A stretch of DNA of 64,000 bases from Maniola hyperantus (lineage: Eukaryota > Arthropoda > Insecta > Lepidoptera > Nymphalidae), in contig NC_048538.1 in assembly GCF_902806685.2 (NCBI RefSeq), positions 8,122,001 through 8,186,000 on the forward strand. Reading direction: 5' to 3'. Within the stretch, counting starts at the first letter, position 1. The number at the start of each line of letters is the position of its first letter. The notes under the pieces are model-generated. The model searched no databases. It was not told the DNA's origin and worked only from the letters and a program-made list of their open reading frames with translations. The translations under genes and the position numbers were made by a program. Positions 12,375-23,640 of the stretch are shown here, in pieces.

Positions 12375-12544
12375 ATATTATAAAGGGGAAAGATTTTTTG
12401 TTTCTAATCGATAAATTTTGAAACTACTGCACCGATTTTAATGATTCTTTCGCCATTAGAAAATTGTTTTATCCAGAAGTCTGCTATGTTAGCAGCGCTA
12501 TAAATTACATGTATCGCGGACGATGTCGTGGGCAAAAGCTAGTG
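12375..12544 (-). repeat. Family B/E-like repeat, diverged
   Basis: Runs from aatattataaaggggaaaga to gtgggcaaaagctagtg. The interior matches the 'gaaactactgcaccgat' type rather than the main family B body. Confidence 0.6.
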
Positions 12545-12576
12545 TCTTATAAAATGTAACAATTAATTAAGTGGTT

Positions 12577-12765
12577 TTTAGGGTTCCGTACCTCAAAAGG
12601 AAAAAGGAACCTTTATAGGATCACTTCGTTGTCTATCTGTCTGTCTATCTGTTCGTCTGTCTGTCGTATCTGTCACGAAAACCTAAAAGGTAGGTACTTC
12701 CCGTTGACCTAGAATCATGAAATTTGGCAGGTAGTTAGGTCTTATAGCACATAAAGGAATAAATC
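12577..12765 (+). repeat. Family C, 5' half
   Basis: Begins tagggttccgtacctcaaaa, runs through the gtctgtc block and 'cccgttgacctagaatcatg', and stops at 'cttatagcacataaagg'. Confidence 0.8.
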
Positions 12766-14574
12766 TTAAACCCGTGGATTCTCTAGGATATTCTAGGATT
12801 TATTAGCTAGATAGGTACGTTTTATCGTTCGTTGATAAATACAACTTGAGTGACGTGACAAACTCATAAATAATTTTCTATAGCGCTTGTATATAGGTCA
12901 TGTAGCTGGATAAAAAAGCGAGCGCTATGAGGGTTGGAAATTATCTTGCTGAAACAAAGGAATATAACATGTCCTCATTTTTAAAGGAAACACGTTCCAA
13001 ACGATGCTGGGAGAGTAAAGATAAAAGCTCAGATAGATCACGTCTACTCGAAGAAAGTTCTCTCTTGGTTCAAATAGGTAGGTACCTGTTATGTTGAATT
13101 AGGTTAAAGTGAGGTGAACGAACAGTCCTACGGGACAGAAGTTGCACAACTCAACTAACGTAGATATGTGTGTCAACTTTGTGGAATAGCTAATAGAAGG
13201 TGGCATACAAGTACCTACTAGATACTCTTATACCTGTGACTTTATACTTGCTTATCAATACTTTACAATACTAAAAATATTATTTTAAAATATAAACTAT
13301 GGCAATCTGCAATGGCAACTTTTGGATATTAATTACACCGGTTTTCTATACCTGGGTAGGATTTCGCAGTTATATGAAAATACAATTAAATCTAAATCAT
13401 TCGCTTAGCCGATTTTGACGAGTAAAGAGATGCTTGCATCCTAGAGAGTAGAGGCATACATAGGCCACGGGATTTTCCAAAAACCTGTCGGGACAAAGTC
13501 ATGGGCCTCATATACTAAAAATATAGATTATTATTGGTGACAATAAGTTAAAAATAGCACAGCAATCAGAATCATTTTCTTTTGACGAACAAAACATTTT
13601 CATTTTTGTTATTTCTTTAACTAGTGTGTATAAACTATAGGGTATTAGGTATTCATATTATATTATGTAGAGTGTGGGCAATTGATGATGATTGTATGAC
13701 TAGAAATACATATAGCCGCGTATGCGAGTGCAGTAAACAACCTACAATTGGAACAATAAACTTCATCAAGTACGAGCTATGTTCGATTGATAATAGCTAT
13801 ATCATTATGTAGTCGAACTGATAGGCGTTTATCCATGAATTTGCATGAAACACGCTTTTATGAGAGATAATGCAAAAGGCAAGAGCCGCAATTTAATAAA
13901 CTAATGAATGCTCGCTACCAGAGACAATTAGTAGCGCGGGCATGCTTTCGTTTATTGAATTTACACACTAGCGTGTGAAACATCAAAATCTTGTTCTTTA
14001 TTGGCTGGGTCAAAACTAACGTGGCAGATTTGCGAGGTTTTAGCGTTGCACGGGCAGCGCGGCCATTGTGAACGCGCCTAGATCTTATAATATGTGCCTA
14101 AAGTCTAGAGCTATGCTAAAATGCGCAATGCATGCCTCGTTCGAGACCTGCCCTGGCTGCGCTTCCAAAAATGATTCTTTCTGTGCTTTGAAATAAATCT
14201 CTGTTAGTTCACATATAATTGGGATTAAAGAAAAAGCTTGATTTCTTTATACTATAGAGTTACGTAGAGCAGAAAGGTCAAGTTATATGTACTAGTTGTA
14301 TACTTATTGTTATTATAGTAGCCAAGTTCGAGAGGACAAAAACATATTCTTTAAAACTTACGTTTGTATTCCTTTGAAGAAACCTACCTTTGGTTTTTTT
14401 AAAATAAAAGTAAAAGCTTTTTTGTCAAAATATTTTCTTTTTTGTTTAGTTAGACCATATGACCGTATGTTGTAAGTCATATTGTTTACTACTGGGAAAG
14501 GATGCAAATATTTTACCTATTGGCAGTATGAACAGACTGTATAGGCTGCAGTGGCGTGCAAGCAAGTTAGAGTC
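12766..14574. other. No gene seen
   Basis: AT-rich DNA. A diverged family B-like piece lies near 13370-13505 ('ccgattttgacga', 'gcttgcatcc'). Open frames are short and uninformative. Confidence 0.35.
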
Positions 14575-14820
14575 GATTTATGCCAGCACGTGGCGGGCGC
14601 GGGCGGTGCCACGTACGACGCGCGGATGAGGCACGGATTCAAAAGATCACGAACATTTTATATGAAGCAGTTTATGCTTCGCGGTGCCATGTCCGTGCGC
14701 GGATGCCACACGGTGAACCATAAACTGCTTCATATAAAATGTTCGTGATGTTTTGAATCCGTGCCTTGTCTGCGTGTCGTACGTGGCACGGCCCGCGCCC
14801 GCCACGTGCTGGCATAAATC
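14575..14820. mobile_element. 246-bp GC-rich near-perfect palindrome (foldback element)
   Basis: The arms run from gatttatgccagcacgtggc at 14575 to its reverse complement ending at 14820. Each arm is about 106 bp with a few mismatches and a centre near 14681-14714. The arms are far more GC-rich than the flanks. The structure fits a foldback MITE. If transcribed, it would form a long hairpin RNA. A 65-codon open frame across it is incidental. Confidence 0.75.
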
Positions 14821-14930
14821 ATCCCTTATTGTCAGCGCTATCGCAGGACCATGTCTGTAGGCACAAACTATAATGTAAATATATGACTGACTAGTTGACG
14901 GACCAGGCTAAGGCTAATTATGATACGAGT

Positions 14931-15036
14931 AGCTATTAATATGACGAAGGATTTTTAAAATTCACCCCTAAGCAGATAAAATAGGGGTTTGAAATTTGTG
15001 TAGTCCACGCGGACGTAGTTGCGAGTATAAGCTAGT
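14931..15036 (+). repeat. Family A, 3' part
   Basis: Contains 'gaaatttgtgtagtccac' and ends gcgagtataagctagtc. Confidence 0.75.
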
Positions 15037-15039
15037 CTA

Positions 15040-15236
15040 AACTCTAAATATATAAAGGGAGAATCAGGTGACTGACTGACTGACTGATCTATGAACGCAC
15101 AGCTCACACTACTGGATGGATCGGGCTGAAATATGGCATGCTATTAGGACGTAGACACCAGCTAAGAAAGGATTTTTGAAAATTTAACCTCTAAGTGGGT
15201 AAAATAGGTGGACAAAGTCGCGGGCATAAGCTAGTA
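15040..15236 (+). repeat. Family A, nearly full unit
   Basis: Starts with 'tatataaagggagaatcagg' and an (actg)n run, continues through 'gatggatcgggctgaaat', and ends cgcgggcataagctagta. It lies immediately downstream of another family A piece, giving a head-to-tail pair. Confidence 0.75.
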
Positions 15237-16159
15237 TAATATAATCCGGAGGTTACAACCTGCCCCCGCCGCCTGCCCCGCATGCCCGCGCGGCCGGATC
15301 AACAAACTTTGCAAGGTTGCAGCTACAGTTACTATATCGCCCGCCCTTCTCCGACATACCGTTTTATTTTATTACATTGCTATCATATCGATATTGTGCT
15401 GAAGGTCTTTTAGATTATTACACTACACGACAATTTACAGCTTTACTCTGGAGTTCAATAAAATCAATTAACACATCGTTAAGTTATTATTGAATAATTA
15501 ACATTAATTTTAACATTGAGTTATTTTATAAGCTTACAGCATTGATAAATTTTAAATCTATTTGTGTGCCTAACTACAATTTTAAATGTTCAAATACAAT
15601 TTTCTTAAATATTTCTTTTTATACGTAATCTGCTAACCTGCTCAATGCTCATGAGTTAGGTTGAGGTTTTTAATAATTTTAAACTAGATAAACAATTATA
15701 ATTTTAAATACTTAAATTAAGTAATAGATTCTTGTAAATACCTACGTTGACAAAAGAGTAAATGATGGAATATTGATATTAAAGGTACAAATAATTTAAT
15801 TATGGACCGTGGAAAATGTTGTAAAAATGTAATTGCTTAGTTAATACCTACGAGTATGGTTCAAATTTACTGTGCAAGTGAAAAACAAAACGTCACACGT
15901 TAGGTAAATCTCAAGACACGGCAAACTAAAATAGATCAACGTATATTTGACTTGGGCACGCGTTCAAAATATTTAAAACGGCTAGAAGTAGATCACAATT
16001 ATATTACTAGTAATGCATTTCGGAATATCGTTTTTCGAACGCCAAACGTATAATGAGCATTGTTCAAGGCTTGAGTTTTAGTTATAGACATATAACGCCA
16101 TCTGTTGTCGAATAGCTGTAACATAAGCACAAATGTAACTTTCAGAGCTACTAAACAGA
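15237..16159. other. No gene seen; short GC-rich patch at about 15250-15360
   Basis: The GC-rich patch (ctgcccgcc-type words) is followed by AT-rich DNA. Confidence 0.35.
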
Positions 16160-16380
16160 ACAAGTCCCCTAGGGCCATAAGCCAAGATTGGCAGGCCCAA
16201 GTCGGTGTAATTCCGACTTAAAAACAGTCACCAGGGCACAAAGTTGCCCTGCGCCCCACCCGGGTAAGGAGGCCATGCCTCGAGGCCCGTACCCCCGCTT
16301 GGCCGTTCCGGCCAAACGGAGAAGACCCCGCTCTCTTTCAGAGCTAATAAATAACTCTGTACTAATACATAAAGTAAAAT
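16160..16380 (+). other. GC-rich segment of unknown origin
   Basis: A 190-bp GC-rich block stands out sharply in AT-rich DNA. A 67-codon plus-strand frame (16188-16391) includes an Arg/Pro-rich stretch and has no ATG at its start. It could be a fragment of a mobile-element reading frame or a structured RNA, but nothing identifies it. Confidence 0.3.
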
Positions 16381-16440
16381 TAAATTATTAATCACATTGT
16401 ATTATGAATTATAAACGTTACCTGCACCCTGCACATATCT

Positions 16441-16497
16441 AAAAAAGATTCCGACGAATTGAGAACCTCCTCCTTTTTTTGAAGTCGGTTAAAAAAG
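16441..16497 (-). repeat. Terminal fragment of the 662-bp element P1
   Basis: Holds 'ttccgacgaattgagaacct' and ends in 'gaagtcggttaaaaaa', matching the right end of the copy at 29312-29973. Confidence 0.8.
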
Positions 16498-17607
16498 GCA
16501 AACAACGCATTATGATGTTTGGATTTCGTGTTTCCGCCGACGCGGACGATCTAATTCACTGTAGTGTAGGTACCAAAAAATATAATAGCAATAAAGCAAT
16601 TGGCCGCGAGACGGGAGCAAAAAAATAGTCTGATCTATGTTAATAGGCAAAAAAACAATTTAATGGCATTATGGAAATCGTAATAAACCACATAATAAAA
16701 AATATACAAGAACTAATCTGTTATTATTTCCGATTAAAACTAAAAATCTAGCTATACTTATTTGGAGCAGTTTTCGCCATTTCTTTCTTTAAAATCTAAA
16801 TAGGTATCTAATATCCAATCGTGTTTCATTTTCTTAACGGACCTTAAAAAGCGAAATCATCGTTGTCAGCCCCTGCTAATCCTGCTATGCTACTAAATTA
16901 TCTATTATATTTAGAATGGTAGGTATATTTTTCAAATCAATAAAAAGGCTCTTCCAAAATTTGCAATACCTATGTGAAAACATATGGGTTTTTCTTAACT
17001 TTAAAAATTATTAGTAAAAGAATGAGGTGTAAAATCAACTAAATAATTGTATGAAAGTAGAGCAGAAGTTATTAACTAGGTGCATATACTAATACCCCCA
17101 CAACTCATTAACACTTTATTCAAAAGGTAGGTATAAAATATGAAATGGACACAAATAACACATGACGTAAACGTGGGTAAATATGCAATAAACAAAGTGA
17201 GTCAAGAACGTCATTTTTCTGTAAGGAGAGCGACGACCGCTAACGTGCGTCATCAACATCACTGCGGGTGAAAACCGAACCGCCCTTACACTCAATCAAT
17301 GGAACCATTTATATTGTAACCATGTAGGCAACGCATGTTATGCATGTATGTACCTATAATTAAAATTTTAAAGAATCTAATTAAAATAATATGACGACGA
17401 TCTTAATATAGATAGGTTCAAACTTCAAACTATATTTTATTGTAGTTAGAAAAAGTTAGAAGGCTAGTAAAACCTTAAAATCGTGTAGATATTTAATGTT
17501 ATTTTAATAAGCCGCAATCATTGTGCAAAATATTATTCTTTATAATTTTTATTCGCGATAGTAGCTCCATCTTGTTTAAGTTGACAAAAGCTCCAAGTGA
17601 AAGGTTT
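16498..17607. other. No gene seen
   Basis: AT-rich DNA without recognised repeats. Confidence 0.4.
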
Positions 17608-17705
17608 CGTTAAGGCGCCATCTAGTGGCATTTTCCCGAACCAAGAGGCTTCGCGGGGTTCTTCTTGCGAAGAAATTCGCGAAAATGCCACTAGATTACG
17701 CTTTA
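17608..17705. repeat. Short inverted repeat
   Basis: 'gccatctagtggcattttc' at about 17614 faces 'gaaaatgccactagatt' at about 17680. The spacer is roughly 50 bases. Confidence 0.6.
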
Positions 17706-17865
17706 AAGAACGGTTCAGCTGCATTTTTCAGAACTCTACATAAAAGAGATAATTACCTGTATACTTCTTTTCTAGGTATTTAACCATTAAAATTTCGAAG
17801 TTTATAAAGTAAAAAAACCTATGTTGAAAAATGCTTGAAAAGGATTGAATCATAAACATAAATTC

Positions 17866-17946
17866 GGTTTTTAAGGTTCCGTAACTCAAAAGGAAAAACC
17901 GGCCAAGTGCGTGGTGGGCCATGCGCAGTGTAGGGTTCCGTAGTCA
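17866..17946 (+). repeat. Family C remnant reduced to its two ends
   Basis: The 5' words (aaggttccgtaactcaaaag) join directly to the 3' words (ccggccaagtgcg), so the interior has been deleted. Confidence 0.7.
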
Positions 17947-18284
17947 AAAGTTTGCTGAGTCAGCTAGTATAACAAATAACAATAAATCAATCTAAACTAA
18001 ATGAAACGAATAGGATTACGATCAATCACAAATACAATAGATACAATAAAACTATAATATATACATTATTATGCAACTCAATACTCATAATATCTATACG
18101 TACAATAATTAACCTTGAAAAAGGGATAGGTTAGGATATGATAGGAACTCCTTAACCTGTGAACTCTACTCAGCCATGATAGTTTTCCTTTAAAACTGAT
18201 TATATAGAGGTACTACTGCTGTGAATTTTTTCACGTTCACTTAAATACACAATATTTATATCCATGCCAAATTATAGATTTCTA
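17947..18284. other. No gene seen
   Basis: AT-rich DNA between family C pieces. Confidence 0.4.
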
Positions 18285-18700
18285 GCACTAATAGTCTCTG
18301 AGATTTCGAGGACGGACGGAAAGACGGACAGACGGCCGGACATGGCGAAACTATAAGGGTTTCTTGTTTACTACGGAACCCTAAAAAGGAACCCTTATAC
18401 TTATAGGGTCACTTTATTGTCTGTCTGTCCGTCTGCCCGTCGTGTCTGTCAAGAAAACCTATAGGATACTCACCGACCACCGTTGACCTAGAATCATGAA
18501 GTTTGGTAGGTTAACTAGGTCAAACTAGGTATAGGTCTTATAGCACAAGTAAAGGAAATTTTTAATTTTCAAAGTAGGTATGATAATTACTATACCACGT
18601 GGGGTATCATATGAAAGGGCTTCAGGTACTTACTTGTACATTCTAAGACAGAATTTTGTATATTTTTAGGCATACATATAGTTTTTTATTTATCATGAAA
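18285..18700 (+). repeat. Family C copy with extra 5' repeat block
   Basis: A 'gacggacggaaagacggaca' block and 'ctacggaaccctaaaaa' precede a family C body with gtctgtctgtccgtctg, 'gttgacctagaatcatg' and 'ggggtatcatatgaaaggg'. It ends near 'tttttatttatcatg'. Confidence 0.7.
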
Positions 18701-18794
18701 CTATTTTATTTATTTTATTTTTATTTTTCATGTACTGAAATTGTAGTCACATAGTAGTAATAAATCTATGTTGCTTACTAATTATTATTATAGA

Positions 18795-19005
18795 CTAGCG
18801 ACCCGCCCCGACTTCGCACTTGTAGCTTATTACATTACAACTTTCGTAGAAATCTCTAATTTTTGAAAATAAAATACATCAGGCTCAGGAATAATGTAAC
18901 TGGGGAAAGAATTTTTAAAATCTGTTCAGTAGTTCTAGAGATTATAGATACTTCCTACAAACAAACATACGAACTTTACCTCTTTATAATCTACATATAT
19001 ATCTA
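18795..19005 (-). repeat. Family E interspersed repeat
   Basis: Reads from ctagcgacccgccccgactt to 'aaacatacgaactttacctc'. The opposite-strand form occurs at 44868-45068, with 'taatctctggaagtacag'. Confidence 0.7.
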
Positions 19006-19020
19006 TATATATTATATGTA

Positions 19021-19200
19021 TATGTAAAAGAGAAATACCACTCACTCCACTCACTCACTGACTATTGACTAATCACGAAATCTCAGCCTACAAACTTGGA
19101 ATTTGGAAGGTAGGTCCCTCCTAGGACGTAGGTCTCAGCTAAGAAATGGTTTTGTGAACATCCCCCCCTAAGAAGGTGAAATGGGGGTTGAAAAGTTATA
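19021..19200 (+). repeat. Family A, 5' part
   Basis: Starts 'tgtaaaagagaaataccact' with a (cact)n run and continues to 'aaggtgaaatgggggttg'. The expected 3' end is absent here; a matching 3' piece lies at 19957-20014 beyond the Harbinger left end. Confidence 0.65.
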
Positions 19201-19440
19201 TGAAAATCCTATGTTTTTGAAGTTAGAGATATGAAAATTGGCATTTAGGTATTCTGGGTTCCGTGCCTTAAGGTTCGTCCGCACCTGAGCGGCGCGGCGC
19301 GGCGCTTCAGTCCGACTGCAGAACGCGTCACCTAAGGCCGCTCGACGGTGCCTACCGCACTACAACTTCAGTACGCGGCACCTCGCGTCACTTGCGCGTC
19401 ACTTTTATACCCGTTCGCGTACGAGCAACAACGTCGCAAG

Positions 19441-19515
19441 ATGAGCGACAGTGAAGAGGATTTGATTATTATTTCTTTGTTGTGCAGAAGAAGAACGAAT
19501 TATCGAAGAGAAAAA
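19441..19515 (+). pseudogene. N-terminus of Harbinger-like transposase, truncated
   Basis: The ATG at 19441 opens MSDSEEDLIIISLLCRRR and runs on in an Arg-rich stretch to about codon 24. An acidic start followed by an Arg-rich run is typical of many PIF/Harbinger transposase N-termini. The frame then enters the family C repeat at about 19515, so the catalytic DDE domain is missing. Identity rests mainly on position inside the TIRs and this N-terminal pattern. Confidence 0.55.
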
Positions 19516-19868
19516 ACCGGCCAAGTGCAAGTCAGGCTCGCGCAATGAGGGTTCCGTACTACAGTCGTATTTTTTCGACATTTTGCACGATAATTCAAAA
19601 AATATGATGCATAAAAATAAATAAAAATCTGTTTTAGAATGTACAGGTGAAAACCTTTCATATGATACCCCACTTGGTATAATCACTCACTTCGAAAGTT
19701 GAAAATACTAATTATTAGTTCATGACCACAATTTAATTTTTTTTGTTTGATCTAACCCTAAATTTACGGTTTTCAGATTTTTCCCCTAATGTCAGCTATA
19801 AGATCTACCTACCTGCCAAATTTCATGATTCTAGGTCAACGGGAAGTACCCTGTAGGTTTCTTGACAG

Positions 19869-19902
<34 letters not shown>

Positions 19903-19957
19903 AACAAAGTGATCCTATAAGAGTTCCGTTTTTCCTTTTGAGGTACGGAACCCTAAA
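19515..19957 (-). repeat. Family C copy, minus orientation, inside the Harbinger shell
   Basis: Runs from aaaaccggccaagtgcaagt to 'tttgaggtacggaaccctaa', nearly full length, with a cagacagacagac run near 19868-19902. Confidence 0.85.
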
Positions 19958-20014
19958 ATAGGGGTTCGAGATTTGTGTAGTTCACGCGGACGACGTCGCG
20001 GGCATAAGCTAGTA
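19957..20014 (+). repeat. Family A 3' end fragment
   Basis: 'taggggttcgagatttgtg' to 'gcgggcataagctagta', abutting the family C copy. Confidence 0.7.
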
Positions 20015-20639
20015 TAATATAAAACACAAGTACAACAATAGGTAGGCATATTTCCGAAACTATTAATTCTACCTAGATGAAGTAGGTAGGTATAATATGT
20101 ACATAATATATTATAGTTATTTAATCAGGATTATTTTTACCATTGATGTTTTCTCATAACGCTCGGAGAGACATTTATATATTTAGACACTGGGAAGGGG
20201 GGAAGCCGACATCCTAGGGGTTGGGACCTTTGAGGATATACTTCTAAGAGCAAGAGGAACACGTCATGTGCCAAAAATTAAACCTACGTTATTTATTTTG
20301 AGGTCTATCTTGCCGATTCTTACCTGTGCTTTAAATACCTAACAAGATGCGCGTGTATCTTATTCGAGCGACGTACGCATACTGAAGCGCCGCGCCGCGC
20401 CGCTGGGTATGTCGCACTAGCGTCACTGCACTGCGCGTCGCTTCGCTGCGCTTCAAAATATTCTCTCCAGATGTGACGCGCGGCAACGCGCGGTGAAGCG
20501 TGGTGAAGCGCTGTGCAGCGCCGCTCTAGTGCGATATGCGCCATACAAAATGATAGAAATGATATTTTGAAGCTCTGTGCCGCGATGTGCAGTTCGCTGA
20601 AGCGCCGCGCCGCACCGCTCAGGTGCGTACAAACCTTTA

Positions 20640-21734
20640 AGGTGAGACTGAGTAAGTAGGTAAGTGAGGCCTTTTGTAGCGGGAAAATTTCAGATCTCAT
20701 GAGAAACCAGAAATTTTACGCGGACGAAGTCGCAGGCAACTGCTAGTATTAGTATAGATTGAAAAATAAATTCCAACATCGCAACATCTAAATTGGAATA
20801 TGCAAATTGAAAATGAAATGCCATAGCACCTAAAGATCGATAAGTAGAAAAATAGCTATATTGGTATATTGTTTGTATGTATATGCTGTAACCTCCAGCT
20901 GACTTTCTGACTATCGTCCGGAACAAATATACGACTGACCTACAAACAGTTGGCTATATAGAAAGATTCGTTATCTGTCCTTGTCCAACCTTCGCGTAAT
21001 CGGCCGGTGCGGTAGAGATAGCGAGTGTTGTTACGATGACGAGCCTCTGCTCTCAATGTCAAGTTCACCTATTATTATTAGTTCCAATGCCACCAAACAT
21101 ACTAGCATAGTGTTGGTCAGATAAAAATACGACTGTTTTATATTGGTAAAAATTCCTAATTATATTTTTTTTAAGTTTTTTGTTTCCTTTTTATTTATTT
21201 ATTGGGTATAATTCGTTTTTAACATTTGTTTGCGTTTTGTTGTATATTAAGACTGTTAACAGATTCTCACGCTTCGCATGGTTAGGTAAATACCCGAGGT
21301 TTTTGTTTGTTTAAGTGAATGGACGTACCGAGTGCAGTGTAGTTTAACAAAACCGTTTTGATCCTAAAGTAATCTTGAAATGCATTATTTATTTTAATAT
21401 TTTTGAGAGTGTGGTGTTAGTTATTAGAGTTTTAATTTTTTTTAATACTAATATATACACATTATAGATTAAGTACGAGTACATAAAAATTATAATTACA
21501 ATACCTAATACCATTTTCTACATACTTGTGTAAGAATAAGAGAGTCTAGAAATAATAGGAGATAAGATAGGCAGCCTGTAATAACAATAAGCCTTTATGC
21601 AATGGTTTTTGATTATTTTGAGCAATTTATTTTTATTTACCGCGGTACTTACAATAAATATGCTTTTACAATAAAGACAGATGGACAGACAGACAGACAC
21701 ACTTTCGCATTTATAATATTTATAAGCTATAATC
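20640..21734. other. No gene seen; small repeat end at about 20705-20750
   Basis: A family A/B-like 3' end (gcggacgaagtcgcaggcaa) is followed by AT-rich DNA with no recognisable coding potential. Confidence 0.35.
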
Positions 21735-22056
21735 GATATGAATTATTGAGGTAATTTCCTCCAGAGACCTAAGAAATCTCAAATCAGGGTTGAGGAGTTG
21801 GGTCCTCCAGTTAAAATTTTTTTTACTTGGTAGGTACCTTAAACATCAATTTATAACCGACAGTTACTAAATCCCTTCAATTTTTATGGTCAGGTCCCGT
21901 ACAACATCAGGATTCAGGCGTTGGAATCCAAATTTTTTATGCGATAATGACGCAAAGTTTCTCTATCGAAACTACGCAAATCGGTTCAGTAATCTCTGAG
22001 ATTTCGGTGTACATAGGTAGAAAAACACAACTCCTCCTTTGAAAGTTGGTTAAAAA
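21735..22056 (+). repeat. Family G repeat
   Basis: Includes 'gttgaggagttgggtcctcc' and 'acaacatcaggattcaggcg', and ends with 'ctcctcctttgaaagttggt'. A related unit lies at 50640-50940. Its end resembles the P1 terminus. Confidence 0.55.
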
Positions 22057-22114
22057 AGTAGCCTATGTTACTCCCTGATTAATCCTCTACTTGTCTGTGA
22101 AAGTCCCTTCAAAA

Positions 22115-23079
22115 TAGGGCCGACGCTATTTTTAACATATATCAATGATCTATGTGACATGGAAATAGCGTCAGCTCGGATAGTAAGCTTTGCAGACGAC
22201 ACGGCTGTTATTTTTAATGGAGACAGCTGGGAAGCTCTTCACAATAGTACAGAAATAGGTCTTAAAAACATAGCTACCTGGCTCGAGAGAAATTTAATGA
22301 CATTAAATATACCTAAAACAAAATTTATAGCTTTTCATATATCTAAAAAAACGGAACCTCCCAACAATTTCAATATTAGACTTCACAGCACCACTTGTTA
22401 CATTGGAGCTGTTGGTTGCTCCTGTCCCTTTGTTGAAAAAGTACAGACGATCAAGTACCTCGGTGTATATATTGATCAAAAGCTAAACTGGAAACATCAT
22501 ATTCAAGCCCTAAAAAGTAAGGTCCGAAAACTGCTTCATATCTTCAAAAAACTCAAATTCTTGAAGAACAAGAGTGTTTTAAAAATGGTCTACTTCGCAT
22601 TATGTAACTCTGTTCTCACATACTGTATAACCTCGTGGGGAGGTGCAGCAAAAACCATTCTGAAAGAATTGGAATGTGTACAGAGAGCGTCTCTAAAGGT
22701 TTTATTCGGCAAGCCTCGTAGATATTCAACTTATAAACTACATACGGAAAACTATATATTGACAATCAGACAGCAATACTATTCACAAACTATTCTAAAG
22801 TTTCACCAAACCACAGAAGTACTTCATAAATACAACTTAGACAAAAACTCAAATAATCAATCAACTAAACGTACAATACTGTGGCCAAAACCAATAACAA
22901 AAACTTCATTTGCTCAGAGATTCTTTCGCTACACAGCACCTTTTCTCTACACAATCGCTAACAAACAACTCAATCTATTACGCAAATCTAAATATACATG
23001 TCGCAAATTATTATCTAATTGGCTCCTCCAAAAATCCTACGAGGAAACGGAAAACATCTTAAGGCATAACAAAACATAA
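22115..23079 (+). pseudogene. LINE reverse transcriptase, C-terminal part
   Basis: The frame is open upstream of the first ATG (22159) and begins with GPTLFLTYINDLC, followed by the catalytic FADD box (VSFADDTAVIF) about 30 residues later. Further on, 'YLGVYIDQKLNWKHHI' matches the conserved block after the palm, and 'YCITSWGGAAKTILKELE' begins the C-terminal region. The frame is then uninterrupted to TAA at 23077-23079. Fingers, early palm and endonuclease domains are missing, so it cannot move itself. The clade (jockey or CR1-like) is uncertain. The lack of stops suggests a fairly recent insertion. Confidence 0.8.
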
Positions 23080-23384
23080 AACGGAACTAAATTACGCATG
23101 TATACATAGCAATACCTATACAGGAATATAACATATCTAAATAAAATAATGTAAATAATGAAAAATATAATAAATTAAATACACTTAAACAATCCACCAG
23201 CATCTCAATGTTTTGCATATACTACCACATTTACTTTGTGTGCGTGGAGTCGTCACTCCGCTCACCTCTGGCACTATAGTTTCAACAGCTACCTACCTAC
23301 TTCTATGAAGGAATGAACGAAATCTTTTGAATTAGATTAACTAAATTATATTGTTATCCTCTAAGTACAACTAAGTATATTCAA

Positions 23385-23640
23385 CTGGCTTCCCGTAGCT
23401 CAGGGAATCCTAGTTCGGGGGCCAGGAATATCGACTATTAATGTTTTTTTTTTGTTTCTCTTTTATATCTACCTACATCTAATAAGAAAACTACTTATTT
23501 GTTTTAATTTTTAGTTGTTAACTGTAATCTGTTTATGTATTTATAAGTAAGTTATTCACATTAATTGTACCTACCTATTTATATTCGGGCGAAAGACTGG
23601 CTTCCCATAGCACAGGGAATCCTAGTTTGGGGGCCAGGAA
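23385..23640 (+). other. Duplicated stem-loop motif in LINE 3' UTR
   Basis: Copies at 23385-23429 and 23597-23640. Each can pair ctggc with gccag (outer) and ttccc with gggaa (inner). The differences between copies fall in the predicted loops (gtagctca versus atagcaca; gttcg versus gtttg), and the stem bases are unchanged. Confidence 0.6.

Larger units (their letters stand above)
19271..20636 (+). mobile_element. PIF/Harbinger-type DNA transposon shell with TTA target duplication
   Basis: Left end: after TTA at 19268-19270 the element opens aggttcgtccgcacctgagc. Right end: its inverted form finishes at 20636 and is followed by TTA at 20637-20639. The terminal inverted repeats match over about 40-45 bp and are GC-rich. 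A 3-bp TWA duplication is a hallmark of PIF/Harbinger. The left 245 bp hold a leader and the transposase N-terminus. The interior has been replaced by a family C unit and a family A end. The right 300 bp are GC-rich subterminal sequence with a repeated gaagcgccgcgccgc word. Confidence 0.7.

Noticed and set aside
14551..14748. 65-codon frame with CpG-rich composition
   Set aside because: It is produced by one arm and the centre of the palindrome at 14575-14820.
19348..19548. Plus frame beginning before the Harbinger ATG
   Set aside because: The upstream part lies in the GC-rich leader; the likely transposase start is the internal ATG at 19441.
19868..19902. CRISPR-like array of cagacaga words
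   Set aside because: It is the microsatellite inside family C repeats; the genome is eukaryotic and there are no spacers.
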